DNA of 26,831 nucleotides from the NCBI GenBank assembly GCA_019414645.1, contig DXLP01000024.1, positions 7,038 through 33,868 of the forward strand, given 5' to 3'. This document shows positions 14,806 to 21,839 of this stretch, piece by piece (the first letter of the stretch is position 1; each line of letters starts with the position of its first letter). A model generated the notes under the pieces. That model did not search any database and was not told the origin of the DNA. It saw only the letters and a list, made by a program, of their open reading frames with translations. This DNA comes from Collinsella sp. GTDB lineage: Bacteria > Actinomycetota > Coriobacteriia > Coriobacteriales > Coriobacteriaceae. The position numbers and the translations under genes were made by a program.

Positions 14806-15900
14806 ATGGGTCTGATTCAAAAGAAGGACGAGAAGGACGAGATCGACGGCATCCAGATCATCGAGCGCGGCGAAGGCCCCGACGGTGACGAGGACGAGAA
14901 GATCGATCTGGTCGCCGGTACGTCTGCCGAGCACATTGCCGCCGGCACGACGGCCGAGGAGGAGGACGCCCGACTGGAGGCTCAGATTGCCGCGGATGCC
15001 GCTGACGAGAATCTGATGCCCGAGGCCCAGGATGAGGACGACGATATTCTGGGTTCCGATGAAGACGACCGCGCATCCAAGCACAAGAAGACGATGATTG
15101 CCGCCTTCGTGGTTGCAGTCGTGATCGCTGCTGTGGTCGGCTTCTTTATCGGCAACGGCGGCTTTGGCGGCAAGGGTGTTGGCTCGGCGACCCTCACCGA
15201 GGACCAGCTCGATTCGACCGTGGCAAGCTACAGCTACAACGGCAAGAAGAGCGACATCACCGCGCGCGAGGCCATTGAGAGCCAGTACAGCCTCGACACC
15301 GTCAAGGATGGCGATGGCAACTACACCGCTCCCTCTGCCGACGTCATCCTGTCCTACGTGCGCAACAAGATCCTGCTCGACGCTGCCGAGGACGAGGGCA
15401 TCACCGTCTCTTCTAAGGAGATGAAGAAGTACGCCGAGGATTCCATCGGCACTTCGGACTACAAGACCATGGCCACGCAGTATGGCGTGTCCAAGGACCA
15501 GGCCAAGCAGATCGTCCGTCAGTCCGCGACGCTGCAGAAGCTCTACAAGAAGAAGGTGGGCGATAGCTCCGCAAGCATGCCGACCGCCCCGACCGAGCCT
15601 GCTGACGGCAACGAGGAGACCGCGAGCAAGGACTACGCCGATTACATCATCAAACTTGCCGGCGACGAGTGGGATAGCGAAAAGGGCACCTGGAAGGACG
15701 CCGATAGCACCTACGCTAAGGCCTTCGCTGACGATGCCTTTACGGCTGATAGCGCTACCTACAAGCAGGCCATGACCGCCTATTACACCGCCTACCAGCA
15801 GTACTCTTCGCAGGCTTCGAGCGCCAGCTCCAAGTGGACCGAGTATGCTAACGGCCTGTATGCTAAGGCCAACATCAGCATCTATGGTCTGTTTGCATAA
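14806..15900 (+). CDS. Membrane-anchored SurA/PrsA-like protein without PPIase domain
   Basis: The 364-residue protein starts with about 95 very acidic cytoplasmic residues (runs of Asp/Glu), then KHKK and one membrane helix (MIAAFVVAVVIAAVVGFFIG). An external domain follows (ILSYVRNKILLDAAEDEGITVSSKEMKKYAED...YGVSKDQAKQIVRQSATLQKLYKKK) that resembles the SurA/PrsA N-terminal chaperone helices. No parvulin domain follows; instead there is a Ser/Ala/Tyr-rich C-terminus. It may assist folding of exported proteins, an inference from the fold pattern only. AAGGAG lies 8 nt before the ATG. It forms a single-gene unit closed by a strong terminator. Confidence 0.7.
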   Translation: MGLIQKKDEKDEIDGIQIIERGEGPDGDEDEKIDLVAGTSAEHIAAGTTAEEEDARLEAQIAADAADENLMPEAQDEDDDILGSDEDDRASKHKKTMIAAFVVAVVIAAVVGFFIGNGGFGGKGVGSATLTEDQLDSTVASYSYNGKKSDITAREAIESQYSLDTVKDGDGNYTAPSADVILSYVRNKILLDAAEDEGITVSSKEMKKYAEDSIGTSDYKTMATQYGVSKDQAKQIVRQSATLQKLYKKKVGDSSASMPTAPTEPADGNEETASKDYADYIIKLAGDEWDSEKGTWKDADSTYAKAFADDAFTADSATYKQAMTAYYTAYQQYSSQASSASSKWTEYANGLYAKANISIYGLFA

Positions 15901-15944
15901 AGATCTGTCTGAGCCGCCGAGCGCGTAACCGAAATATCTGAATA

Positions 15945-15985
15945 AGCCCGCTAGAACGGATGTTGTTCTAGCGGGCTATTTGCGT
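15945..15985. terminator. Bidirectional terminator hairpin
   Basis: AGCCCGCTAGAAC (15945-15957) pairs perfectly with GTTCTAGCGGGCT (15965-15977), with a 7-nt loop. It sits between convergent genes. ATTTGCGTTT follows on the plus strand and TATTCAG on the minus strand. Confidence 0.8.
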
Positions 15986-16013
15986 TTAGGCGCTGGTGGC
16001 TAAATTATGCCTA

Positions 16014-16250
16014 TCAATCTTTAAGTCCAAAAAGGTTATCGGCTTCATCGTCAGGCATATATTCCAGTACATCGCCCGGTTGGCAGTCGAGTGCCCGGCA
16101 TATCGCGTCAAGAGTTGAAAAACGTATGGCAGAAACCTTACCCGTCTTAATGCGTGACATATTGACCTGGGAGATGCCCACGCGTCCCGCAAGCTCTTTG
16201 GATGAGATCTTGCGTTCGGCGAGCATGCGGTCAAGCCGCAGAATAATCAT
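16014..16250 (-). CDS. XRE-family transcriptional regulator (YozG-like)
   Basis: The 78-residue protein is one helix-turn-helix domain of the Cro/CI type. It contains LDRMLAERKISSKELAGRVGISQVNMSRIKTGKVSAIRFSTLDAICRALDCQPGDVLEYM, with the recognition helix around residues 28-38. Its ribosome binding site (GGGGGA) lies in the 9 nt after the stop of the upstream DUF2975 gene, so the two form an operon. Pairs of a small XRE regulator with a DUF2975 membrane protein (as yoaS-yozG in B. subtilis) are widespread. The regulator probably controls its own operon. Target genes are unknown. Confidence 0.88.
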   Translation of the reverse strand: MIILRLDRMLAERKISSKELAGRVGISQVNMSRIKTGKVSAIRFSTLDAICRALDCQPGDVLEYMPDDEADNLFGLKD

Positions 16251-16259
16251 GGATTCCCC

Positions 16260-16898
16260 CTAGAGCAACTTGTCATCTTGTTTTTGCAGGATATACCCGT
16301 AGCGGAAGATGCTGGCAATCAGGCAAATAATCAGGCCCGCAAAGAGCATGGAGGGCTCGAATAACTGGCCGGCGAACGCATCCGTAAAGCTGCCGCCAAA
16401 TCCTGAGAGTATCATTCCCGTGATTACGGCACCAAGAAGCCTCACGGCAACGCCGCCGATAAGGAATAAATGTCCTACTCGACGAAGTGTCTGGTTACAT
16501 TCAAGGTCAAAGGGCCTGCCTTCCTTTTCAATGTTTAAGAAAAGCCTGCGCACGCTTAGCGCGATGGTAAGCGCGAGGCATGTCATCAAGAGGCTCCCTA
16601 TGGCAGTGTGACCATCGTGTGCGACGAGCATAAGTGGGGTCTGCGCATCGGTACCGACGATAGCCAGGCACGGCCCTTCGCCGCCTTGAAGTTCTACGGA
16701 TTGGAGACACGACCCTTGGGAGAGGCTAGGCAATACGAGTAGAAGGTCAATCGCAATGACTGCGAGAAGTCCCAGAGCGAGCGCCACGGTGGTGCAGATT
16801 GTGGCCCATTTGCAGATGCGAGTGAGCTTCCTCAGATCGGCTATTGCCTGTTCACGGTCGATGGCTTCATTCGATTTGGATACGTTCCAGCGGATCAT
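16260..16898 (-). CDS. DUF2975 membrane protein
   Basis: The 212-residue protein has four membrane helices, about residues 30-55, 97-117, 138-160 and 178-200, with a Cys-containing external loop between the first two. A short motif RRLFLNIEKEGRPFDLECNQTLRRVG between helices 2 and 3 is typical of DUF2975 (partner of small XRE regulators). The ATG at 16898 has GGAGGAG directly upstream, so the extra five codons to an earlier start are rejected. Function is unknown. The pairing suggests it may sense a membrane signal and influence the regulator. Confidence 0.82.
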   Translation of the reverse strand: MIRWNVSKSNEAIDREQAIADLRKLTRICKWATICTTVALALGLLAVIAIDLLLVLPSLSQGSCLQSVELQGGEGPCLAIVGTDAQTPLMLVAHDGHTAIGSLLMTCLALTIALSVRRLFLNIEKEGRPFDLECNQTLRRVGHLFLIGGVAVRLLGAVITGMILSGFGGSFTDAFAGQLFEPSMLFAGLIICLIASIFRYGYILQKQDDKLL

Positions 16899-16923
16899 AG
16901 CTCCTCCAACCAATGTCTTGGAT

Positions 16924-16967
16924 GATACTTGTATCTTATATCATATTTAATGATAAACGATAAACAA
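16924..16967 (-). promoter_or_regulatory. Promoter and likely operator of the DUF2975-XRE operon
   Basis: On the minus strand TTGTTT (16962-16967) and TATGAT (16940-16945) are 16 nt apart. A dyad GATAC-TT-GTATC (16924-16935) overlaps the expected transcription start, a good place for self-repression by the XRE protein. Confidence 0.55.
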
Positions 16968-17128
16968 TTACAGATTAGAGTAAGTAATGTTTGTGAGACG
17001 AATAGCGAGAGCTATGGCTCATTTTGGGTGTCGGAGTTTGGCGCGCGGGGGATGAGGACAAATGTCAAAACTTCCCTTGATCGCGCAAGCGCTCCATCGC
17101 GCTTCCCTAATTCATCTGGGAAAACAAC

Positions 17129-17412
17129 TGCAAACGATTGCAAGTAACCGGTGAACGGTCGAAACCTACCGTTCACCGATAATCTCAAAACTGGTTCTAA
17201 CTGGTATTAAGTCAAAAAGACCAATTCACATATCTTCACAATGACCTGCAATTTTTCTTCACGCTATTTTTAGCCGCCCTGCGTTGTTTAGACAAAGGAA
17301 AAGATCCGATCTTTTGCCAAAGCATTTCGGAACGGTTTCAAAACCGCAGGTAGAAGTGTTAACGACCGGTAAACGGTCGATTTATCACCGTGAGCGGTGC
17401 AAAAACGTTTTA
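17129..17412 (+). promoter_or_regulatory. Dense array of dyads upstream of the PTS operon
   Basis: This lies in the 703-nt gene-free gap 16899-17601. Dyads seen: TGCAAACGATTGCA (17129-17142, LacI/CcpA-like); CGGTGAACGGT (17149-17159) with ACCGTTCACCG (17168-17178); AAAAGATC-C-GATCTTTT (17299-17315); CGGTTT-CA-AAACCG (17333-17346); CACCG-TGAG-CGGTG (17386-17399); AAAACGTTTT (17403-17412). ACCGGTGAACGGTCGA (17147-17162) recurs with one change at 17365-17380. Most look like protein-binding sites. Short frames in this stretch are not credible genes. Confidence 0.6.
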
Positions 17413-17472
17413 CCGTATGAATCAAGGAAAGCGACCTCTTCTGGGGTGATATAGTGACAACAACACGTCACG

Positions 17473-17501
17473 TGGTTACTACCAGTTTAGAAACCACTGG
17501 T
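17473..17501 (+). promoter_or_regulatory. GntR operator upstream of the PTS operon
   Basis: TGGTTACTACCA (17473-17484) is followed by a second site, with ACCAGT...ACTGGT (17481-17500) forming a dyad. The same 12-mer occurs upstream of agaS (21766-21777). TGGT-N4-ACCA is the kind of dyad bound by GntR/HutC regulators, and such a gene lies between the two sites. A TATAGT at 17450-17455 could be the -10, placing the operator just downstream of the start point. Confidence 0.65.
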
Positions 17502-17549
17502 CTTCAAAGAACGCTTTCCAAGAAGCTTTAAGGGCGAGCGCCCGCTGGC

Positions 17550-17593
17550 TTCCGAAAATCATCGGACTCAGATTGTACACACCTTCGGAAGGG
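17550..17593 (+). promoter_or_regulatory. Leader hairpin covering the IIA ribosome binding site
   Basis: CTTCCGAA (17550-17557) pairs with TTCGGAAG (17584-17591). The right arm contains GGAAGGG, the Shine-Dalgarno of the IIA gene. A smaller stem (GGGCG/CGCCC) lies just upstream near 17533-17544. Confidence 0.5.
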
Positions 17594-17601
17594 AAATTTG
17601 A

Positions 17602-18045
17602 ATGGTTGGCTTTATTCTTACCGGTCATGGACAGTTCGCACCCGGCCTTGCAAGCGCTATCGCGATGGTTGCCGGCGACCAGCCTGCTTTTACCGTCGTT
17701 CCTTTTGAGGGCGACCAGGCCGCATCCTACGGTGAGGATCTCCGCGCCGCTATTACCGCCATGCGCGAGGAGTGCGATGGCGTGCTCGTCTTTACCGACC
17801 TGCTTGGCGGCACCCCGTTCAACCAGTCGATGATGATTGCCCAGGATGTCGACAACGTCGAGGTTCTGACTGGCACCAACCTTCCCATGGTTATTGAGCT
17901 TCTGTTCCTCCGCGGCAATGCCACGCTCGCCGAGCTTGGCGAGCAGGCCGTGACCGTTGGCCAGACGGGCGTCACCGCCCAGACGGTCGCATCCGTTGCC
18001 GGCTCCGAGGAAGAGGATATCTTCGGCGACGAGGACGGCATCTAA
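17602..18045 (+). CDS. PTS mannose-family enzyme IIA component
   Basis: The 147-residue cytoplasmic protein receives phosphate from HPr on His9 (motif FILTGHGQFAPGL) and passes it to IIB. The EIIA-Man fold is visible: GDQPAFTVVPFEG, DGVLVFTDLLGGTPFN, and GTNLPMVIELL. GGAAGGG lies 8 nt upstream of the ATG and is covered by a hairpin. The gene's stop overlaps the yajC start (TAATG). It heads the operon IIA-yajC-IIB-IIC-IID, and context favours N-acetylgalactosamine or a related amino sugar as substrate. Confidence 0.92.
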   Translation: MVGFILTGHGQFAPGLASAIAMVAGDQPAFTVVPFEGDQAASYGEDLRAAITAMREECDGVLVFTDLLGGTPFNQSMMIAQDVDNVEVLTGTNLPMVIELLFLRGNATLAELGEQAVTVGQTGVTAQTVASVAGSEEEDIFGDEDGI

Positions 18046-18326
18046 TGGCCGATTTCGGAGCCAACGTCCTGAGCTCCTCGGTCGCCCTTTTAGGCCTGCT
18101 TGTCATCATGGGCTTGATTTACACCATCTGGTCGCAAATCAACATGAAGAAGAAGCAGAAGTACTTCAAGGAGCTGCACACCGAGCTCAAGCCGGGTCAA
18201 GAGGTTCTTTTCGCCGGCGGTATCTACGGAACCGTCAAAGGCATCGAAGGCGAGAAGGTCCAGATCAAAGTCCGATCCGGAGCCGTCGTAGATGTTTCGC
18301 GTTACGCGATTCAGGAGATCAAGTAA
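18045..18326 (+). CDS. yajC: YajC family protein inside the PTS operon
   Basis: The 93-residue protein has one N-terminal membrane helix (SSSVALLGLLVIMGLIYTIW), then a basic MKKKQKYFKEL segment. The YajC core follows: LKPGQEVLFAGGIYGTVKGIEGEKVQIKVRSGAVVDVSRYAIQEI. YajC normally sits with SecDF in the Sec accessory complex. Here no sec gene is near. Instead the gene overlaps IIA by one base and precedes IIB by 36 nt. YajC-like genes are also known inside mannose-family PTS operons for hyaluronan or amino-sugar uptake in streptococci, so it probably serves the transporter, for example its membrane assembly. That role is inferred. Confidence 0.85.
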   Translation: MADFGANVLSSSVALLGLLVIMGLIYTIWSQINMKKKQKYFKELHTELKPGQEVLFAGGIYGTVKGIEGEKVQIKVRSGAVVDVSRYAIQEIK

Positions 18327-18362
18327 CTGTCGTCAGCAAATAACGAAAGGAAGCTGATCAAC

Positions 18363-18845
18363 ATGGCAGAACCCAACATTCTTCTTACCCGCATCGATAA
18401 CCGACTGGTTCATGGTCAGGTTGCCACCCAGTGGAACTCCACCCTGGGCTCCAACCTCATCCTCGTCGCCAACGACGACGTGGCGTCCAACACCATGCGC
18501 CAGAACCTCATGAAGATGGCCGCTCCCGCCGGCGTCGCTACGCGTTTCTTCTCTCTGCAGAAGACCATCGACGTCATTGGCAAGGCGAGCCCGCGCCAGA
18601 AGATCTTCATCGTGGCCGAAACACCGGAAGACGTGCTTACGCTCGTCAAGGGCGGTGTGCCTATAAAGAAGGTAAACATCGGCAACATGCACATGTCGGA
18701 AGGAAAGCGCCAAGTCGCCACCTCCGTCGCAGTTAACGACGAGGATGTCGCTGCGTTTAAAGAGCTGCAGGAATTGGGGGTGGAGTTGGAGATCAGGCGC
18801 GTTCCGAGCACGCCTGTTGAGGACACGAGCAAGCTCTTCTCGTAA
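18363..18845 (+). CDS. PTS mannose-family enzyme IIB component
   Basis: The 160-residue cytoplasmic protein takes phosphate from IIA on His17 (LTRIDNRLVHGQVATQW) and transfers it to the sugar at the IIC/IID channel. The family pattern LILVANDDVASN..R..LMKMAAP and KKVNIGNMHMSEGKRQV is clear, close to AgaV/ManX-B domains (IIB as a separate protein). AAAGGAAG precedes the ATG. A 90-nt gap with two small stems separates it from IIC. Confidence 0.92.
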   Translation: MAEPNILLTRIDNRLVHGQVATQWNSTLGSNLILVANDDVASNTMRQNLMKMAAPAGVATRFFSLQKTIDVIGKASPRQKIFIVAETPEDVLTLVKGGVPIKKVNIGNMHMSEGKRQVATSVAVNDEDVAAFKELQELGVELEIRRVPSTPVEDTSKLFS

Positions 18846-18862
18846 TCCTCGTGATCCACGTT

Positions 18863-18917
18863 GTCAGGAGTGAAACCCTGACGTTCTGTACGTGAAATCC
18901 AAAGTGCGTACATACAT
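18863..18917 (+). promoter_or_regulatory. Intercistronic stems between IIB and IIC
   Basis: GTCAGG (18863-18868) pairs with CCTGAC (18877-18882), and a GTACG...CGTAC pair follows (18887-18891 with 18908-18912). No T-run is seen. They may mark an RNA-processing point adjusting IIB and IIC levels. Speculative. Confidence 0.35.
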
Positions 18918-18935
18918 TTTGAAAGGAGGAGCAAG

Positions 18936-19736
18936 ATGGAATACTCGATCATCCAGATCGCTCTGGTCTTCGTCGTCACGTTCATCGCGGCAATCGACCA
19001 GTTTGACTTCCTCGAGTCTCTCTATCAGCCCATCGTCACCGGCGCCGTCATCGGTCTTATCCTTGGCGACCTCAACACCGGTCTTCTCGTGGGTGGTACC
19101 TATCAGCTCATGACGATCGGCAACATGCCGATCGGAGGCGCTCAGCCGCCTAACGCCGTCATCGGCGGCATCATGGCAGCCATTCTCGCTATCGCCACGG
19201 GCCTCGAGCCCAACGCGGCAGTCGGCCTCGCCATTCCGTTCGCTCTGCTTGGCCAGCTTGGCGTTACCCTGGTCTTCACGCTTATGTCCCCGCTTATGTC
19301 CACGGCCGATAACATGGCTCACAACGCGGACACCAAGGGCATCGAGCGCCTGAACTACTTCGCCATGGCTCTGCTCGGCCTGATCTTCGCTGTCGTCGTC
19401 ACCCTGTTCTTCATCGCTGGCGCTACCATTGGTCAGACCATCGCTTCCGCCATCCCGACTTGGCTGCAGACCGGTCTGTCCGCTGCAGGCGGCATGATGC
19501 GCTTCGTCGGCTTCGCCGTCCTGCTCAAGGTTATGATGAACCGCGATATGTGGGGCTTCTTCCTCATGGGCTTTGGCCTCGCGCTCATCACCGTTGCCAA
19601 CGATTCGCTGGCAACCCCTGCTCTGCTCATCCTCGCTCTCATCGGCTTCGGCATCGCTTTCTGGGACTTCCAGCAGCAGACCGAGCTGAAGGGTGCAGCT
19701 GTTTCTGACGGAGGTGACTTCGAAGATGGCATCTAA
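18936..19736 (+). CDS. PTS mannose-family enzyme IIC component
   Basis: The 266-residue integral membrane protein forms the sugar-translocating channel with IID. It has six or more hydrophobic stretches, and the IIC pattern GAVIGLILGDLNTGLLVGGTYQLMTIGNMPIGGAQPPNAVIGGI near residues 35-77, which includes the substrate-binding core. Length equals that of AgaC/AgaW proteins. AAAGGAGG lies close upstream of the ATG, the strongest ribosome binding site in the operon. The last 11 nt overlap the IID start. Confidence 0.93.
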   Translation: MEYSIIQIALVFVVTFIAAIDQFDFLESLYQPIVTGAVIGLILGDLNTGLLVGGTYQLMTIGNMPIGGAQPPNAVIGGIMAAILAIATGLEPNAAVGLAIPFALLGQLGVTLVFTLMSPLMSTADNMAHNADTKGIERLNYFAMALLGLIFAVVVTLFFIAGATIGQTIASAIPTWLQTGLSAAGGMMRFVGFAVLLKVMMNRDMWGFFLMGFGLALITVANDSLATPALLILALIGFGIAFWDFQQQTELKGAAVSDGGDFEDGI

Positions 19737-20808
19737 TGAGTATGTGATCCCGGAGCACTACGAGGATCTCACTCCTGCTCCGCAGCTCGACCAGAAGACC
19801 CTCAACAAGATGGCTTGGCGCTCCTGCTTCCTGCAGGCATCGTTCAACTACGAGCGCATGCAGGCCGCTGGCTGGCTCTACTCCATCATCCCCGGTCTGG
19901 AGAAGATCCACACCAACAAGAACGACCTCGCGGCTTCCATGAGCCACAACCTGGAGTTCTTCAACACCCACCCGTTCCTTGTCACCTTTGTTATGGGCAT
20001 CGTGCTTTCGCTCGAGCAGAACAAGGTTGACATCCCCACGATCCGCGCCGTCCGCGTCGCCGCAATGGGCCCGCTCGGTGGTATCGGTGACGCCCTGTTC
20101 TGGCTGACGCTCGTGCCTATCACGGCCGGCATCACCTCCAACATGGCCATCAACGGCAACGCCGCTGCACCGATCATCTTCCTGGTGATCTTCAACGTCG
20201 TCCAGTTCGCTCTGCGCTTCTGGCTCATGAACTGGTCCTACAAGCTTGGCACCAGCGCTATTGACGCTCTGACCGCCAACATGCAGGCCTTCACGCGTGC
20301 CGCTTCCATCATGGGCGTCTTCGTCGTCGGTTGCCTGGTCGTCACCATGGGTGGCACCCAGATCAACCTCCAGATCCCCAACGGCACCACCCGTGGCCTC
20401 TCCGCTACTACCGTGATCGTCTCCGAGAAGGAGGCCGAGAACTTCACCGGTATGGAGGGCATCGATACCGAGACCGCTGAGGCTGGTACCATCGCCATGA
20501 CCGATAAGGACGGCAACGCCCTTACCGCTTCCGATGCCGACGGCAACGCTGTCGAGTGCGGCGTCACCGATCTGGGTAACGGCATGGAGTCCGTGACCTA
20601 CGGCACCGTTACCGAGGATCCGGTCAACTTCTCTGTTGCCGACACCCTCAACACCATCGTCCCGAAGCTCGTCCCGCTTATGCTTACGCTGCTGCTTTAC
20701 TACATGTTCGCTAAGCACAGCTGGACCCCGACCAAGGGCATTCTCCTGCTCTTCGTCCTTGGCATCCTGGGCGCTGGCCCGCTTGGTCTCTGGCCGAGCA
20801 TCTGGTAA
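19726..20808 (+). CDS. PTS mannose-family enzyme IID component with internal insertion
   Basis: With the ATG at 19726 (GGAGGTGA 8 nt upstream) the protein has 360 residues. The IID signature is clear: LNKMAWRSCFLQASFNYERMQAAGWLYSIIPGLEKI, then MSHNLEFFNTHPFLVTFVMGIVLSLEQ, then GPLGGIGDALFWLT. IID proteins are usually about 265-300 residues. The surplus is a hydrophilic, Asp/Thr/Gly-rich stretch between roughly residues 208 and 300 (DNA about 20353-20625), before the last membrane segments. IID and IIC together form the channel. An in-frame ATG at 19693 lies inside IIC and is not used. A strong terminator follows. Confidence 0.92.
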   Translation: MASNEYVIPEHYEDLTPAPQLDQKTLNKMAWRSCFLQASFNYERMQAAGWLYSIIPGLEKIHTNKNDLAASMSHNLEFFNTHPFLVTFVMGIVLSLEQNKVDIPTIRAVRVAAMGPLGGIGDALFWLTLVPITAGITSNMAINGNAAAPIIFLVIFNVVQFALRFWLMNWSYKLGTSAIDALTANMQAFTRAASIMGVFVVGCLVVTMGGTQINLQIPNGTTRGLSATTVIVSEKEAENFTGMEGIDTETAEAGTIAMTDKDGNALTASDADGNAVECGVTDLGNGMESVTYGTVTEDPVNFSVADTLNTIVPKLVPLMLTLLLYYMFAKHSWTPTKGILLLFVLGILGAGPLGLWPSIW

Positions 20809-20821
20809 GGCTCTAGCTTGA

Positions 20822-20914
20822 GGGGTGTGTCCCTACGCGGCTCACACCCCGACCCCTTAAGCCATGTGTATGTTAAAAGCCGCGTGCTCGAAAGAGCGCG
20901 CGGCTTTTGTTTTC
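20822..20914 (+). terminator. Tandem hairpins / terminator of the PTS operon
   Basis: GGGGTGTG (20822-20829) pairs with CACACCCC (20843-20850). The true terminator is AAAAGCCGCG (20875-20884) with CGCGGCTTTT (20899-20908), an inner GCTC/GAGC and a GAAA loop, followed by GTTTTC. Confidence 0.88.
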
Positions 20915-20993
20915 TTAATGATTCGGGTGTGGCAGACAGATAATGCATAACACCCTAGGTAGTTAGCCGAATTCGAGCAAAAGGGAGGATAGG

Positions 20994-21725
20994 ATGGCGA
21001 TCGGAGCGCGTAAGCAACCGCTGTACGATCAGCTGGTCGATATTCTGACCGAAAAGATTGACCATGAATATCGCGCCGGTGACATGATTCCTTCCGAGCG
21101 CGAACTTTCGGAGCGCTATGGTCTCTCGCGCACTACGGTACGCCTGGCTCTGCAGGAACTGGAGCGTTTAGGACTGGTGGTTCGGCAGCACGGTCGCGGT
21201 ACCTTTGTGACCGACCGTTCGGCAAAAGCAACCAATCTTATGCAGTCCTACAGCTTTACCGAGCAGATGCGCGCGATGGGTCGAGAACCCGAGACCACGA
21301 TTCTCGAGTTTTGCGAGATGGAGGCCGATAAGAATCTGGCCGAGCATATGGGATTGCGCATCGGTGATCGCATTTTTAAGCTCAAGCGTCTTCGCTCTGC
21401 CGACAACATGCCCATGATGGTCGAACGCAGCTATCTACCGGTTCGTCAATTTCTGTCCCTAAAGCGACCGCTGCTGGAGCGTAAGCCGCTTTACGATGTG
21501 ATTGAGCAGGACTTTCAGCAAAAGATTCGCGTGGCCGAAGAGGAGTTCTATGCGAGCATAGCCCGTCCCACCGATGCCCACCTTTTGGGAATTGTCGAGG
21601 GCTCGCCTGTGCTCGATTTGGTCAGGACTACGTATAACGAGTCAAACGAGGTAGTGGAGTACACACTCTCGGTTGCTCGTGCCGATCAGTTTAAATACAA
21701 GGTTTACCACCAGCGCAGTAACTAG
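20994..21725 (+). CDS. GntR/HutC-family transcriptional regulator of the amino-sugar locus
   Basis: The 243-residue protein has an N-terminal winged helix-turn-helix (PLYDQLVDILTEKIDHEYRAGDMIPSERELSERYGLSRTTVRLALQELERLGLVVRQHGRGTFV). It has a C-terminal UTRA ligand domain from about residue 90 (YSFTEQMRAMGREPETTI..., DRIFKLKRLRSADNMPMMVERSYLP...). The build is that of NagR/YvoA and of the GntR-type AgaR regulators, whose UTRA domains bind amino-sugar phosphates. Its place between the PTS operon and agaS, and matching TGGTTACTACCA dyads before both, make it the probable repressor of the locus. A partial GGTAGTTAGCC just upstream of its own start (20958-20968) may mean weak self-control. GGGAGG precedes the ATG. 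Confidence 0.9.
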   Translation: MAIGARKQPLYDQLVDILTEKIDHEYRAGDMIPSERELSERYGLSRTTVRLALQELERLGLVVRQHGRGTFVTDRSAKATNLMQSYSFTEQMRAMGREPETTILEFCEMEADKNLAEHMGLRIGDRIFKLKRLRSADNMPMMVERSYLPVRQFLSLKRPLLERKPLYDVIEQDFQQKIRVAEEEFYASIARPTDAHLLGIVEGSPVLDLVRTTYNESNEVVEYTLSVARADQFKYKVYHQRSN

Positions 21726-21765
21726 TGCTCGCATCGTTTCCATATGGTGATTCTTTGCATTTAAC

Positions 21766-21800
21766 TGGTTACTACCAGATAACCAACCGAAGTGTATAAT
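21766..21800 (+). promoter_or_regulatory. agaS promoter with GntR operator
   Basis: TGGTTACTACCA (21766-21777) overlaps the -35 position of a perfect TATAAT (21795-21800). The -35 itself is poor. An additional ATAACCA follows. The 12-mer is identical to that at 17473-17484. Binding here would block RNA polymerase, so repression is inferred. Confidence 0.7.
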
Positions 21801-21839
21801 TGCACGTCAGAGGATTACTTCTAGAGAGAGGTATTAGAA

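Noticed and set aside
16929..17147. 72-codon plus-strand frame in the PTS upstream region
   Set aside because: No ribosome binding site, low-complexity composition, overlaps predicted promoter and dyads.
19639..20718. 359-codon minus-strand frame opposite IID
   Set aside because: Hydrophilic Gly/His/Asp-rich shadow of a clear IID gene.
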